A stretch of DNA of 64,000 nucleotides from Apolygus lucorum (GCA_009739505.2 CM019176.2:24072458-24136457), one strand, 5' to 3'. Shown: positions 31,410 to 41,852, numbered from the stretch's first letter. Translations and numbers: made by a program. The notes: generated by a model not told the origin, from the sequence alone.

Positions 31410-31944
31410 GCTTCCGAGTCTACCAAGGTAGCGGAAGCTATGTTTTGACTTTTCAAGGTTGAAAAAAAAGTTCTCCTAAATCGAAATTTCTACTCGGGTT
31501 TGACGTTTCAGACCTTCCTGGACAATTGTGGTTCCGTGTCTGTCAGTCTGTGTCTGTCATGAAATCCATGCCAAAGCCATAACTTCTACAATTCGCATCC
31601 GATTTCGATAAAATTTTCAGGGATTTCAGGGACGCATGCGCAAACGTGAATTCCTTGTAACAGCCATAACCTTCAAATTTTTCATCGATTTCGATGAAAT
31701 TATAAGAGATTATGCGGATTAGGTTGAGACGGTTCCCTAGGAAAATCATCACCCCCGAACTGGTAGTAACCGCTGCGCATGCGCGAACGTAAAATCATTG
31801 CTACAGCCATAACTTCTACAATTCTCATTCGATTTCGATGACATTTTCAGGGATTGTGCGGATTAGGTTGTAGATCGTCCCCAAAGAAAACCAAGGCCTT
31901 AAAATTGACAGTAGCCTCTGTGCATGCGCGTTACGTAAAATCCT

Positions 31945-33765
31945 TTGCTGGCCCGTATGAAGCGCCGCCAACTCCATCTGGCTGCTCTGGACGTCGCTAA
32001 GGCCTTTGATACGTTCAGTCACCTTGCCCTGACCGATTGCCTTCGTGGTGTCGGGGCCCCATCTCGGTTAATCGAGTATGTGGCCTGTCTGTACCAGGAA
32101 GGCGTGACGGTCCTGGAGGCAGGAGGTGAGGTGTCAGGGGATGTACGGATCGGGCGTGGGGTACGCCAGGGGGATCCCCTATCGCCACTCCTCTTCAACC
32201 TGGTCGTGGACACGGCCTTGGGTAAGCTGCCCACAGAAGTAGGGTTTGATCTCGCCCCTGGGGTGCGAGTAGGAGCATTGGCTTTTGCCGATGATGTTAT
32301 CCTACTCGCAGAAACCCGTGAGGGCTTGCAGATCGCCCTCAATGCATTTGCTAAGCAGCTAGCTGGGTGTGGACTTGTGGTTAACCCCGATAAGTGTGGG
32401 TCGGTCTCCTTGGTCCCGTCGGGTCGCCAACATAAGGTGAAAGTTGTGGATGGGGGTTTTGTCATAGGACAATCCCCCATCCCATCTCGATCCGTGTTGG
32501 AGGTTTGGCGGTACCTTGGAGTCGACTTCATGGGGGTGGCCACCATTAGTGCCAGCCGTGTGGACCTTGGTAGAGCACTAGCTCGCGTTACCAAGGCTCC
32601 ATTGAAGCCACAGCAGAAGCTACGCCTCCTCCGCACGTACTTACTGCCAAAGCTGACCTATGGGTTAGTCTTTGGCAGGCTTTCGGCGGGGAGGCTGCAA
32701 GAGTTAGATCGACAAGTTCGCTCTGCTGTGCGCTCTTGGCTGAGGTTCCCACCTGGTGTCCCAAGTGCCTATGTTCACGCACCGGTCAAATCCGGTGGGC
32801 TTGGCATTGTGTCTCTCTCGGCATGTATCCCTTCATTGCGCCGCCAGCGCCTGCTAGCCCTTCAAGGGTCGAGCTGGGAGGTCGCCCGTGCAGCTGCTGA
32901 TCTTGATTTTGTCAGGCAGCAGTTAGCATGGTGCGACCGAGCAACACCATCTGCTCCAAAACCCAGTTCGTCTGCTGAGTTCGCTGCTGCGCTGCATGAG
33001 TCAGTAGATGGTAAAGAACTCCGACAGTGCTCCGAAAGCCCTGTCTCTTCCCAATGGGTAGATTGGGCTTCGGAGGGCATTGGGGCCCGCGACTACCGAC
33101 ATTTCCACGCCGTCCGCATGGCAACTTTGCCAACTGCGGTACGGTGTTCGAGGGGTAGTCGTGGGACAACTCTACCCCTTTGCCGCGCCTGTCGGAGTGG
33201 AAATGAACATCTGTATCATGTAGTGCAGCAATGTCCTCGGACTCATGGGGGCCGCATTTTACGTCATGATGCGGTCGCCAAGCAGATAGCAGGTGCTTTG
33301 TCATCTAGCGGCTGGGATGTTGAGAGGGAGAGATTGTATCACATGCCAAGTGACCAGGGTAAGAAGCCCGACATCGTTGCCGTCAAGCCCGACCAGTCTT
33401 GCATTATCCTGGATGTCCAAGTTGTCAATGGCAGCTTGGACATGGAGCAGACTTGGCGGACTAAGATAAGAAAGTATGATAGAAATGACTTACGGCAAGC
33501 AGTGTCGGAGCTAAAAGGAGTGGCACCCAACAACATCAGGGTGATGGCTGCAACCTTATCATGGCGCGGGGTGTGGTGCGGGAAAAGTGCCACGGAGTTG
33601 CGTGAGTTGGGCATCTCAGTAGGCGTACTCCGTGGTATCACCACCCGTGTCCTGCTCGGCTCATATTTGAACTGGTGGTCGTTTTATAGAGGCACTTCCC
33701 TTCATCCCTCTCTCCCACCCCCACCTTCCTCATCTTCCCTCATCCCTAGGGCCGGCGTCGGGTGA
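31945..33765 (+). CDS. R2 reverse transcriptase/endonuclease, C-terminal ~600 residues
   Basis: The frame opens at the truncation point (no native start; first ATG 31,957) and is intact to TGA. Reverse-transcriptase motifs: A as ALDVAKAFD (residues ~14-22), B as RGVRQGDPLSPLLFN (~69-84), C as AFADDVILLAE (~113-123), D/E region with NPDKCGSVSLVPSGR and YLGVDF. Then thumb sequence, the basic TLPTAVRCSRGSRG segment, and a C-x2-C...H...C knuckle (CRACRSGNEHLYHVVQQC) followed by RTHGGRILRHD, diagnostic of R2. Next comes the restriction-like endonuclease core, KKPDIVAVKPD...IILDVQVV (PD...D/E-x-K type). Missing are the N-terminal zinc fingers, Myb domain and RT motifs 0-2. Cannot replicate by itself. 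The Pro/Ser-rich last ~20 residues may be read-through of 3' UTR. Confidence 0.9.
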   Translation: MLARMKRRQLHLAALDVAKAFDTFSHLALTDCLRGVGAPSRLIEYVACLYQEGVTVLEAGGEVSGDVRIGRGVRQGDPLSPLLFNLVVDTALGKLPTEVGFDLAPGVRVGALAFADDVILLAETREGLQIALNAFAKQLAGCGLVVNPDKCGSVSLVPSGRQHKVKVVDGGFVIGQSPIPSRSVLEVWRYLGVDFMGVATISASRVDLGRALARVTKAPLKPQQKLRLLRTYLLPKLTYGLVFGRLSAGRLQELDRQVRSAVRSWLRFPPGVPSAYVHAPVKSGGLGIVSLSACIPSLRRQRLLALQGSSWEVARAAADLDFVRQQLAWCDRATPSAPKPSSSAEFAAALHESVDGKELRQCSESPVSSQWVDWASEGIGARDYRHFHAVRMATLPTAVRCSRGSRGTTLPLCRACRSGNEHLYHVVQQCPRTHGGRILRHDAVAKQIAGALSSSGWDVERERLYHMPSDQGKKPDIVAVKPDQSCIILDVQVVNGSLDMEQTWRTKIRKYDRNDLRQAVSELKGVAPNNIRVMAATLSWRGVWCGKSATELRELGISVGVLRGITTRVLLGSYLNWWSFYRGTSLHPSLPPPPSSSSLIPRAGVG

Positions 33766-33890
33766 GTCCTGGGCGTCCTCCCCATTATTTAATTATTTAT
33801 TTATTTATTTTTATTTTATGGCGTGCCCCCTCCGTCATTAAAGACATTTTGTCTTTGAGGGGAGTTAGAAAAAAAAAAAAAAAAAAAAAA
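31946..33890 (+). mobile_element. R2: 5'-truncated R2-clade non-LTR retrotransposon with poly(A) tail
   Basis: The insertion is bounded by comparison with the empty copy at ~58,990. It has a left junction after AAAATCCTT, an open frame to 33,765, a 3' UTR (33,766-33,868) with TTTATTTATTTATTTTTATT, and 22 A residues. It is much richer in GC than its surroundings. R2 elements normally insert into 28S rRNA genes; this one sits in a family A repeat. The right flank starts TAGTAGCCATAAC, sharing TAGCCA with the 28S target just downstream of the R2 cleavage point. Confidence 0.9.
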
Positions 33891-34085
33891 TAGTAGCCAT
33901 AACACTTACATTTTCTATTCGATTTCGACGAAATTTCTCAGGATTGTTCAGATTAGCGTGTAGCTGGTACCCTATGAGGGTAGTGGAATATGCTTAGAGG
34001 TTGATGATTTGAGATGAACTACTATGCATCGGATCATCGATACAATCGGGTTATGGATACGAGGAAGCTATGTGCCACACCCACT

Positions 34086-34355
34086 TTTTTTAGTGAGTAT
34101 TATTTGTAACATATTTTACGGAGACATTATCATAGTAGGTGTTCATTCTCAAGTCGTACCCGAAACATTGCATTTTGAGGTTACAAAATTACTGCTTTTG
34201 TTGGTTACGAAATCTTAAGAATTATTATTTCGGCAAATTACTTGAAAAATACCTCACATTGATGGGTTATCAGTAAATTTGTCTATGGAGATTTTCTTTT
34301 TTGAATTAGTTTGTCAAATGGTTGGAATATAGTGTCTGAGGTTGTGTCAAATAGG
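34086..34355. other. G1 upstream/intronic AT-rich sequence
   Basis: Duplicated at 59,193-59,470 with indels. No feature recognised. Confidence 0.4.
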
Positions 34356-34977
34356 TTTTGGTTAGGTAATTATTTTCAATAATATACCTTTGGAATCGAC
34401 CAAGAAAAAAATTTAACCCCCTCCAAAATTTGTGGGTTTACGTTTCAAGGTACGTAGAATCCTAAAATCGAATAGAAATTTTGCCTTCCGTACGCCGTAC
34501 GCGCCACTTTCCTTAGTTATCATAGACCGATTTGGTTGAAATTTGGTATATGGGCTCCATTTGGCGTCTAGTTGTGACCGGAAGCTTTTGGTTGTTGTAG
34601 GCCACATTTAAGGGGTGAAAAATGAGGGCTAAAATTTTCAAAAGTGCCCCAGCTCAAAAACTCTCAAAATAAAGGTATTTGTTTGTGAAGAACAAACCGT
34701 TCATTCCGCTGAATTCACGACAAATCAGAAACAGGAGTGTGAATCGCATATGAGAAGTTGTATTCAGTTTAGCTTTAAAACTTCCCATATCAAACTCCCT
34801 ATTTCTTCAAATCGAGTGTGTAGGTTTTATTTCTTCCCAATAAACTTGATTGTGAAGTACGTAAGTAGTAGGTAGGTAGTAACTATGGTAGAGGCAAATG
34901 TGTGTTCTTATCAGGCGAGTGGTCTAGAGAGAAATAATATACCTTCGTGAAATAATTTGCAGCGATTTTGTTATTAG
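34356..34977 (-). mobile_element. Family B element, reverse orientation
   Basis: Hairpin TTATTTTCAATAATATACC at the left, CCGTACGCCGTACG near 34,488, GACCGATTTGGTTGAAATTT near 34,526, AATTTGCAGCG at the right. Partner copy at 59,475-60,078. Confidence 0.65.
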
Positions 34978-35287
34978 CCAATGTTATTGAAATACATTCC
35001 CAACCATTCATATACATTCCGCCCTCCCAAAAAGAAACTTTTAGAGCAAGATGAAAATGTGTACCAATAAATAAAAAACCAGCTAGGTATCAAAAATCAT
35101 TGAAAAATTAACTGACTGCCTTTAACCAATAAAAAATACATTAATGCGGTTGCAACATTTTTTGTTGATGATCGTAATTCATTTAAGTTGTCATTAAAGC
35201 TGATAATCAAAATGATCTTATTCCATGAACCCGACTCGTCATGAACGCTTTACCAAGGCTCTACAGAACTCAGTTTGCCCTGACTTC
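34978..35287 (-). promoter_or_regulatory. Duplicated promoter-proximal fragment without its exon
   Basis: Minus-strand sequence resembles the upstream region of the signal-peptide exon at 40,755-40,817: a TGTATATGAATGGTTGGGAA block matches GTATATAAAAAAAGGTTGGG there, followed by GTACCAAT, TGTTGATG and AAAGCTGAT words. The similarity stops where the transcription start would be, and a family B element follows. Probably a non-functional promoter copy. Repeated at ~60,080-60,390. Confidence 0.4.
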
Positions 35288-35504
35288 CACCCCTACCGAA
35301 AGTAGGAAGTTTTGTAATAGAGCATACTACAAAAAGACCCCAAAATCTAAGTATACTACTCTCGTTTCGCATATGAGAGCTTTCTGAACAATTTTGATTC
35401 TGTCTGTCGGTATGTAAGTGGTTAATTCCATATCTCGGGTGTAACTACCCAAAATCTCGGACCGATTTTCGATAAAAATTTCAGGATTATTGCGATTGCA
35501 TTTT
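35288..35504 (+). repeat. Degenerate family A (variant hairpin type)
   Basis: CCTACCGAAAGTAGGAAG hairpin trace, GAACAATTTTGATTCTGTCTGTC and GGACCGATTTTCGAT; related to the 25,467 subtype. Partner at 60,410-60,630. Confidence 0.55.
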
Positions 35505-35630
35505 CGATTTTAATTAAACTTTTCCCAATTGAATTAAACCTATTCCCAATTGAATGAAACCTTTTCCCAGTAGAATTAAACCTTTTCCAATACAAAAATA
35601 ATTAAACCTTCTTCCGAAACAATCAACCTC
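35505..35630. repeat. ~21-bp tandem repeat (TTAAACCTTTTCCCAATTGAA)
   Basis: Four to five imperfect units of AATTAAACCTTTTCCCAATT; also in copy 2 at ~60,635-60,760. Confidence 0.65.
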
Positions 35631-35952
35631 TTGTGGGAAAATAAAGAATTCCATGTATATTGTAACACAGTGATTGCACATAGAGGTTTATTATGAAACA
35701 GTCGAATGGCAATACAAAATAGATTTTAGAGTGCACGACATTTTCGAGAATCCCCACAACTCAACACTTTTTATACATCGAACCAAACGTACTGTTACCA
35801 ACCAATCACAAGACATTTATAGCGTTCGTTGTGACTTGAGCTTCATATCAATATGTATGGCGAAACAGTTTTCAGGACGTCCCACAGTAAGACTTGAGCG
35901 TCCTTATGCGATCGATCTGGGGTGAAGGAGGACAACACTCAACAGAAAAAAA
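35631..35952. repeat. Left part of family D element
   Basis: GGACGTCCCACAGTAAGACT...CTGGGGTGAAGGAGGACAACAC (35,876-35,930) matches 52,678-52,735 inside the copy-2 TIR element. A peptide-like frame (35,674-35,925) is kept open in both copies but has no start context or family match, so it is not called. Confidence 0.5.
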
Positions 35953-37167
35953 CAAGTGGGTGTGGCACATAGCTTCCTCGTATCCATAACCCGATTATAT
36001 AGATGATCCGATGCATAGTAGTTAATCTCAAAACACCACTCTCTAAGTACCTTCCTCTACCCTCATAGGGAACCATCCACACGCTAATCTGGACAATCCT
36101 AGAAAATGTCATCAAATTCGGATGAAAAATTAAGTGAGTAGATGAAAGTGATTGGATCAAAAAAATACTTAGCCTCGGCTGGGATTCGAACCCGCGACCC
36201 CTGGGGGACAGTTCTATGCGCTACCTCTGAGCTATTGAGGCCTAGTGATGTAATTAATAGGATTTGAGATTCTCACAGGGGACCATCCCTCTATGAATGA
36301 ATCAATCTATGAAAAACCATTCTCTATGATTATCATAGGGGACCATCTAAATACTAATCTGTAACATCCCAGAAAATTTCATTGAAATGGGATGGAAAAT
36401 GTAGAAATTATGACCGTTACAAGGAAATTCATGTTTCCGCATGCGCAGTCGCTTCTATCTGTCCGAAGGTGGTAGTTTTCATAGGGGACCATCTACAACC
36501 TAATCCACATAATCGCTGAAAATTTCATCAAATTCGGATGGAAATTGTGGAGGTTATGGCCGTTACAAGGAAATTCACGTTTGCGCATGCGCAGTAGCTA
36601 CTATCAGTCCGAAGGTGGTAATTTTCATAGGGGACCATCTAAATACTGATCTGTAACATCCCTGAAAATTTCATTGAAATCAGATTAAAAATGTAGAAGT
36701 TATGGCCGTTACAAGGAATTCACGTTTGCGCATGCGCAGTGGCTACTATCAGTCCGAAGGTATTGATTTTCATAGGGGACCATCTACAATTTAATCCACA
36801 TAATCCCTGAAAATTTCATCGAAATCGGGTGGAAAATGTGGAAGTTATGGCCGTTACAAGGAAATTCACGTTTGCGCATGCGCAGTCGCTTCTATCAGTC
36901 CGGGGATGATGGTTTTCATAGGGACCGTCTACACACCAACCCGCACAATCCCTGAAAATTTCATAGAAATTCGACCATAACTTCGTATAGTTATGCGCGT
37001 TACAAGGAATTCATGACAGACACACAGACAGACAGACACGGAACCAACATTGTTCAGAAAGGTCTAAAACGCAAAACGCGAATGGAAATTTTGATTTTGG
37101 TGAATTTTTTTTTTTCGTCCTTGAAAAGTCAAAACAAAGCTTCCGCTACTTAGGTAGACTCGGAAGC
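35953..37167 (-). mobile_element. Family A element (1,215 bp) inserted in family D sequence
   Basis: Reverse orientation from CAAGTGGGTGTGGCAC to CGGAAGC. About six monomers with TGCGCATGCGCA-type cores on the minus strand (for example ~36,437, ~36,583, ~36,729, ~36,875). The related D sequence at ~52,755-52,765 reads GGAAAACAAAATAACC without insert, confirming insertion in an A-run (T-run on the element strand). It carries the tRNA-like insertion at 36,165-36,275. Confidence 0.8.
36172..36246 (-). tRNA. tRNA-like sequence (tRNA pseudogene or tRNA-derived SINE)
   Basis: Minus strand: acceptor-like GGCCTCA pairs with CGAGGCT, box A TAGCTCAGAGGTAGC, perfect box B GGTTCGAATCCC, and TATTTTTTTG just downstream as a polymerase III terminator. 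The D-arm fits, but the anticodon arm around CTGTCCCCCAG does not form a regular 5-bp stem with 7-nt loop, so decoding is unlikely. In copy 2 (61,303-61,373) four bases are lost beside the T-loop. Confidence 0.5.
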
Positions 37168-38665
37168 AAAATAACCACACACTAATCCGTTTAGACCATT
37201 CTGAATCCAAATCCGCGAAAAAAAACTATAGGTGAATGTCTGTGTGTGTGTGTGTGTGTGACAAAATCTTGTGTCGTCTGCCCAGGCCTTAGTTTTCAAC
37301 CGATTTTCGAGGTTTTTTTTTTGTTCGTTGCGGAAAACTATCTAGTTGTGCACTACGTCACCGGAATTTCGAATTTTGAATTTTAAGGGGGGGGGGGGGG
37401 AGGGGGTTAATGCTAAAAAAAAAACGTGCGTTTGCGGGCATAATCCTTTAAAATCTGCCCAGGCCTCAATTTCCAACCGTTTTGAGTGCTTCTTTTTTTT
37501 TTTGTTCGACTCATAAATCTTCCAAATTGCACACTATTTCACCAGAGTAACAAAATTCGCAAGAGGAGGGGGCGAGTGGGGGGATTATATTCGCAAAATA
37601 TCCGATTTTTCAATATTTCGGTTCCTTTATAGCTTACTAATAATTAGTAATGATACTATCCTTTGGATACAATTATTGTATCCAAGTTCTGAAATTGAGG
37701 AAAAATTCTCATTATACCTCCGGAATTTCATGAATTATTCTCTATACCGCCATGGAACTAATAGTAGTGCCACCATGGTGCCAGGACACCATAAATCGCA
37801 TATTTTTTGGGTTTTTTATTTATTTTTTTATTTTTTATTTTTTTTGGTGTTTTACCTTGAATACGGAAATGAACTTCAACGGACTACCTACCAAAACAAA
37901 TAGATGGAAGTTCAACGTTACGAAGTAATGCCACTTTGGTGCCAGACTGGCACCATTGGCGGGGGGGGGGGGGGGTTGATCTCGAAATCGCTTGTTTGGT
38001 ATCGTAGATCATGGATTTTAAAATGCTTTTCAAATTCGAGGGATCACTATGTCTTGCCTAAAATGCTTAGTAAATTACATCGAGTGAACAGTTTTTTCGC
38101 TTACCAACTGGTATTAATTGACCTAATGCTTATCCAATGGGACGTCCCCTGGAATGCATGCATTACTAAACAATATGTTTAATCATGAATTAGGAATTGC
38201 AGAAAATGAACAACGAAGGCGTGAACGAATGACGACTAAGGAAGGGTCAATGAAGCCAGGTACAGTTGCTAAGGGGTTCTCAGTCGGTCCCTCGTTCCGG
38301 GTTAGTATTTCCCGAAATTAGCGGCGCTCAATCTTTAAAAATTGTACCTTATCTTGAAATTTTCATGGATTTTCGAAATTCATTAGTGCAGCGGTCTTGG
38401 GAATTGAAAAACTAAAATATTGCCGCGAATCAAAAATTATCGTTCGAATCATCAAAATCGGACAATAATTGCCAGAGAAAAGGGGAAAGCCTAATTGAAT
38501 AAACAGGTGTTCCCCAGTGGTGTCTACTTCATGCTCACTGATATTTCACTGGTTGTTACGTCGTTCTTGTCCAGCGACGAGCCTCGCATATCAAGGTATA
38601 AATTAATTTATCTATATACATAGATAAATATGTACATTATAAGCTAATAACAATTTGTGAAGAGA
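37168..38665 (+). repeat. Family D core and right flank
   Basis: AACCACACACTAATCCGTTT, (GT)n at ~37,240, CCGATTTTCGAGGTTTTTT, G-runs at 37,387 and 37,962, and TTGTTCGACTC words. Similar blocks occur at 52,755-53,640, 61,860-62,190 and, inverted, 42,050-42,480. Copy 2 lacks about 870 bp (37,517-38,382). No supported gene. Confidence 0.6.
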
Positions 38666-38859
38666 CAGACAAAATTGACTGATTTGCATACGAGGTAAAG
38701 CAGTGGCCCCCACGGCATCCACCGTGCAACTCCAGCTAACATCCCCCCCCCCCCCCCCGACAACCAAGGCAAGAAACAAAGTTCTCAAACGCGACTGAGT
38801 ACATTTTATCAGACAGATACGATTGCTCGAGACGATATAACGTATCTGGCAGCACATTT
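38666..38859. other. Continuation of copy 1 past the gypsy insertion point of copy 2
   Basis: TTTGTGAAG|AGACAGAC at ~38,655 is the uninterrupted form of the site holding the gypsy element at 62,461 in copy 2. A C-run lies at ~38,742-38,758. Confidence 0.5.
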
Positions 38860-39800
38860 GTTTTTTATTTTCAATAATGAACCTTTGGAATCGACCAAGA
38901 AAAAAAAATCGTTCAACCCCCCTCACAATTTTGCTTCCGAGTCTACCAAGGTAGCGGAAGCTTTGTTTTCACATTTCAAGGTTGAAAAAAAAGTTCTCCA
39001 AAATCAAAATTTCCAATCGCTTTTTACGTTTCAGACCTTCCTGAACAATTTTGGATCCGTGTCTGTCTGTCTGTGTGTCTGTCCTTCTGTCTGTCTGTGT
39101 GTCTGTCATGAAATCCTAGCCACAGTCACAACATTTACAATTCTTATCCGAATTCTATGGAATTTTCAGGGATTGTGCGGGTTGGCATGTAGACGGTCCC
39201 CTATGAAAATCATTACTCCCGGACTGACAGTAGCTGCAGCGGTTGCGCAAACGTGAAATAATTGCCATAGCCATAACTTCTACATTTTTCATCCGATTTA
39301 GATGAAATTTTCGGGGATTTTTCGAGGTTGTCGTGTAGATGGTCCCCTATGAAAATCATCACCCCCAGACTGATAGTACCCACTGCGCATGAGCAAAAGT
39401 ACATTTCCTCGTTACAGCCATAACTTCTACATTTTCCAACAATATTCAGAGATTGTGCCAGTTGACGTGTTGAGTCCCCTATGGGGGTAGAAGGTATTTA
39501 GAGATCAACTACTAAGCATCGGATCATCTATACAATCGGGTTATGGGTACGAGGAAGCTATGTGCCACACCTACTTGGCAGACGTTATTAGTTTACATAG
39601 AATCCAAAAATACGATTCCGATGTAATTCCGAAAATGCCAATAAACCGATTTTGATGAAATTTGGTATATGAGCTCCATTTGGCGTCCAGTTGTGCCCCG
39701 AAGCTTTTGGTTTATGTTGATCACTTCCAAGGGTTGAAAAATAACGGCTAAAATTTGTTAACGCCCTGGCTCTAAAACTTTCGTACAAAGATACCGTTTT
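38860..39800 (-). mobile_element. Family B element split by a family A element (38,933-39,583)
   Basis: Family B (reverse) covers 38,860-38,932 (hairpin TTTTATTTTCAATAATGAACC) and resumes at ~39,590 (ATAGAATCCAAAAATACGATTCC, GATGAAATTTGGTATATGAG). The family A insert runs from GCTTCCG at 38,933 to GGCAGAC at 39,583, with (GTCT)n at 39,062 and monomers near 39,235 and 39,383. Confidence 0.7.
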
Positions 39801-40432
39801 TTTATTATCTAATAAAAATCATCAGTAATTTTAAATGTTTTAAAAGTTAATATATTCAAATGTAATAAAAGTCAGGAGTAACTTAAAATGTTATTAAAAA
39901 GTCAATAATTTTAGCCGTAATGAAAGTCAATAATTTGGAATCTAATAAAAATTAATGATCATTCCATTTTATATTTATTCTTATTTGCAAGAAATCTCTG
40001 TTCAACGAAATGATTCTTTTCTTCCACTACAAAATTTGTAGTGGAAGTTTTGGTTTTCATTTAATGAAAAGGATCAAGTAATACATCGGTTACCAAGGAT
40101 TGAAAAATAACGGCTGAAATTTGTTAACGCCCTGGCTCTAAAACTTTCGAAGAAAGATACCGTTTTTTTATTATCTAATAAAAATCATTAGTAATTTAAA
40201 ATGTTTCCAAAGGTAATAAATTCAAATGTAATGAAAGTCAGGAGTAACTTAAAATGTTATTAAAAAGTCAATAGTTTTAATCGTAATAAAAGTCAATAAT
40301 TTGAAATCTAATAAAAATTAATGATCATTCCATTTTATATTTATTCTTATTTGCAAGAAATCTCTGTTCAACGAAATGATTTTTTTCTTCCACTACAAAT
40401 GAAGAGGATCAAGTAATACATCAGTTACAATA
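39729..40432. repeat. ~365-bp tandem duplication, AT-rich
   Basis: The block from GATTGAAAAATAACGGCT, through GATACCGTTTTTTTATTATC and TAATGATCATTCCATTTTAT, to TCTTCCACTACAAA occurs twice, starting ~39,732 and ~40,097. It includes the tail of the family B copy. Confidence 0.65.
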
Positions 40433-40754
40433 TAAATAATATTTATTACCAAATTATCTCTATGAAGTTAAGGAAAGCGGGAAACGTCAGAGATAATTTT
40501 TACCGAATTAGGTTTGTTTACACATTAGGGCCATTGTCTGAGTTACGATGATGGAATAGGCTATACTAGAACACTGTGACAAAATTCCAAATAGTTCCAA
40601 AAACCAATTCCGAAAAATTTAATGGAAACAGCACCTTGACATCCTGATTAGGACAGATTCTCCAATAAGTAATAACCACCAATAAGGTACGTTAAGAATA
40701 ATGGTTTGTATTATTATAACTAGCAGAACAAGCCCCAAACATTCAATTACTTAC
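40433..40754. other. Intron 1 of the gene starting at 40,817
   Basis: AT-rich, no recognised feature. Confidence 0.35.
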
Positions 40755-40817
40755 ACCAACTCCGAACGATTCCTCGAAGAACACGATCGCCAAAAGTAGA
40801 ACAGCTAGTCTCTTCAT
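40755..40817 (-). CDS. Signal-peptide first exon of a G-family gene (probably G1)
   Basis: ATG at 40,817 opens MKRLAVLLLAIVFFEESFG, a classic signal peptide, with two more codons (GTT GGT) before donor GGT|GTAAGT. The exon is 63 nt, phase 0, the same as exon 1 of G0. Joining to G1 exon 2 at 30,623 keeps the frame (…FGVG + TDISYEP…), with an intron of about 10.1 kb. No nearer exon 2 was found on this strand. Upstream, TATATA at 40,865-40,870 lies about 25-30 bp before the likely start site. Alternatively it belongs to another family member whose other exons are lost. Confidence 0.6.
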
Positions 40818-40862
40818 GGCGGAGACGTGTTCTGGATGAGTGGAATACTTTCCCAACCTTTT

Positions 40863-40872
40863 TTTATATACG
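40863..40872 (-). promoter_or_regulatory. TATA box for the signal-peptide exon
   Basis: On the minus strand GCGTATATAAAAAAAGG, followed ~28 bp later by CCACTCATCC and then the ATG at 40,817. Confidence 0.5.
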
Positions 40873-41591
40873 CTTTCCGGCTTCCTGAGAAGGAACTTGA
40901 GAAGAGCAAAAAAACAAAGTGTACCAATGCGCAGAAAACAATCTAGGCTTTCAAAAAAATGCATTGATGTGGTTACGATATTTTTGTTGACGCTTAAAAT
41001 TTTATTAACGTCAGTGGCATTAAAGCTGATGACACGAAATTATCATACTGGCCCATCTATAAACCCAACTCAATTGTGCAAGCTGCACTCTATAGAAGTC
41101 CTTTAGACCATATCATGGCAAGGGACCTTAACTTTGACATCCTACCTAAATAAGGAAGCATTGATAACAATTTCAAAATTATTAATACTTTTCTCAATAA
41201 GGATTTTCTCAAGAATTTCTTGGACAACGTACCAATATACTAGATTTTCCGTGATCAAGTATTTCCCTAAATCCCCCCTAACTTCCACTATTTTCCCTTG
41301 AATTTGTAGCAAATTTGTGGAGGAATTAAGCTATTGAAATGGACACAAAATTGTTGCATGTACTTAAAATCCGTTTCTGACCGACTTCAAAACCACCGTA
41401 AGCTCAAAGGAGGAGGTTCTTTTTTCGGTGTGTCAGGGAGCGACGATTTTTTAAAACATGGAACACGTTATAGCCATACAGTAACTACATGAAAAACGCT
41501 ACGCTGGGAGAGCGGGGTTGTCACGCTGAAGGATGACGCGGGAGTGTCTGGCGGGCTTTTCGAGGGGCGAAGCGCCAAGTTTTTCAATGCA
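40873..41591. other. Upstream region; no gene
   Basis: 40,873-41,110 is related to the promoter-like fragments at ~35.1 kb and ~60.2 kb. The remainder, including CCGACTTCAAAACCACCG near 41,381, is unassigned. Confidence 0.4.
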
Positions 41592-41852
41592 TTATAGGTA
41601 TGTTGCTAGGGATAATATAACTTTTGTATTATACCCACCTACGACTAAAGGTTCTGCACTAAATTTGGCTAAGACATGCTCCATTTTTTCATCATTTACG
41701 CCGTAGACTTTAAGTAGATAGCATTTGGGGGTCTCCCCCCCCCTGCGAGACGCGAAGCCCCAATTGTTTTCCAAGTGTCTGAACACAGTCCATTTCTGTT
41801 TCTGGTACCAATCTCCCTGATTCTTTTTGAAATGTGTTCTACCAGGATCCAT
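41592..41852 (-). CDS. Hypothetical 86-residue open frame
   Basis: ATG at 41,852 to a stop at 41,592, encoding MDPGRTHFKK...TPKCYLLKVYGVNDEKMEHV...EPLVVGGYNTKV. The middle looks protein-like, but no family is recognised and no splice sites bound it. It could be an exon remnant or transposon debris. Confidence 0.25.
   Translation of the reverse strand: MDPGRTHFKKNQGDWYQKQKWTVFRHLENNWGFASRRGGETPKCYLLKVYGVNDEKMEHVLAKFSAEPLVVGGYNTKVILSLATYL

Larger units (their letters stand above)
31410..34085 (+). mobile_element. Family A element interrupted by an R2 retrotransposon
   Basis: Hairpin start at 31,410, monomers with GCGCATGCGC at ~31,780 and ~31,923, and right end GGATACGAGGAAGCTATGTG...CCACACCCACT at ~34,085. 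R2 sequence occupies 31,946-33,890. The uninterrupted partner is 58,455-59,192. Confidence 0.8.

Noticed and set aside
32019..33644. Several 70-205-residue minus-strand frames
   Set aside because: Shadows of the GC-rich R2 polymerase gene.
31946..33890. Neighbouring 28S rDNA to explain the R2 element
   Set aside because: No rRNA sequence is visible on either side; both flanks are family A monomers continuous with the empty copy.
35674..35925. 83-residue frame kept open in both copies (also 60,804-61,055)
   Set aside because: No ATG in suitable context, no splice sites, and the sequence belongs to family D; openness in a recent duplicate is weak evidence.
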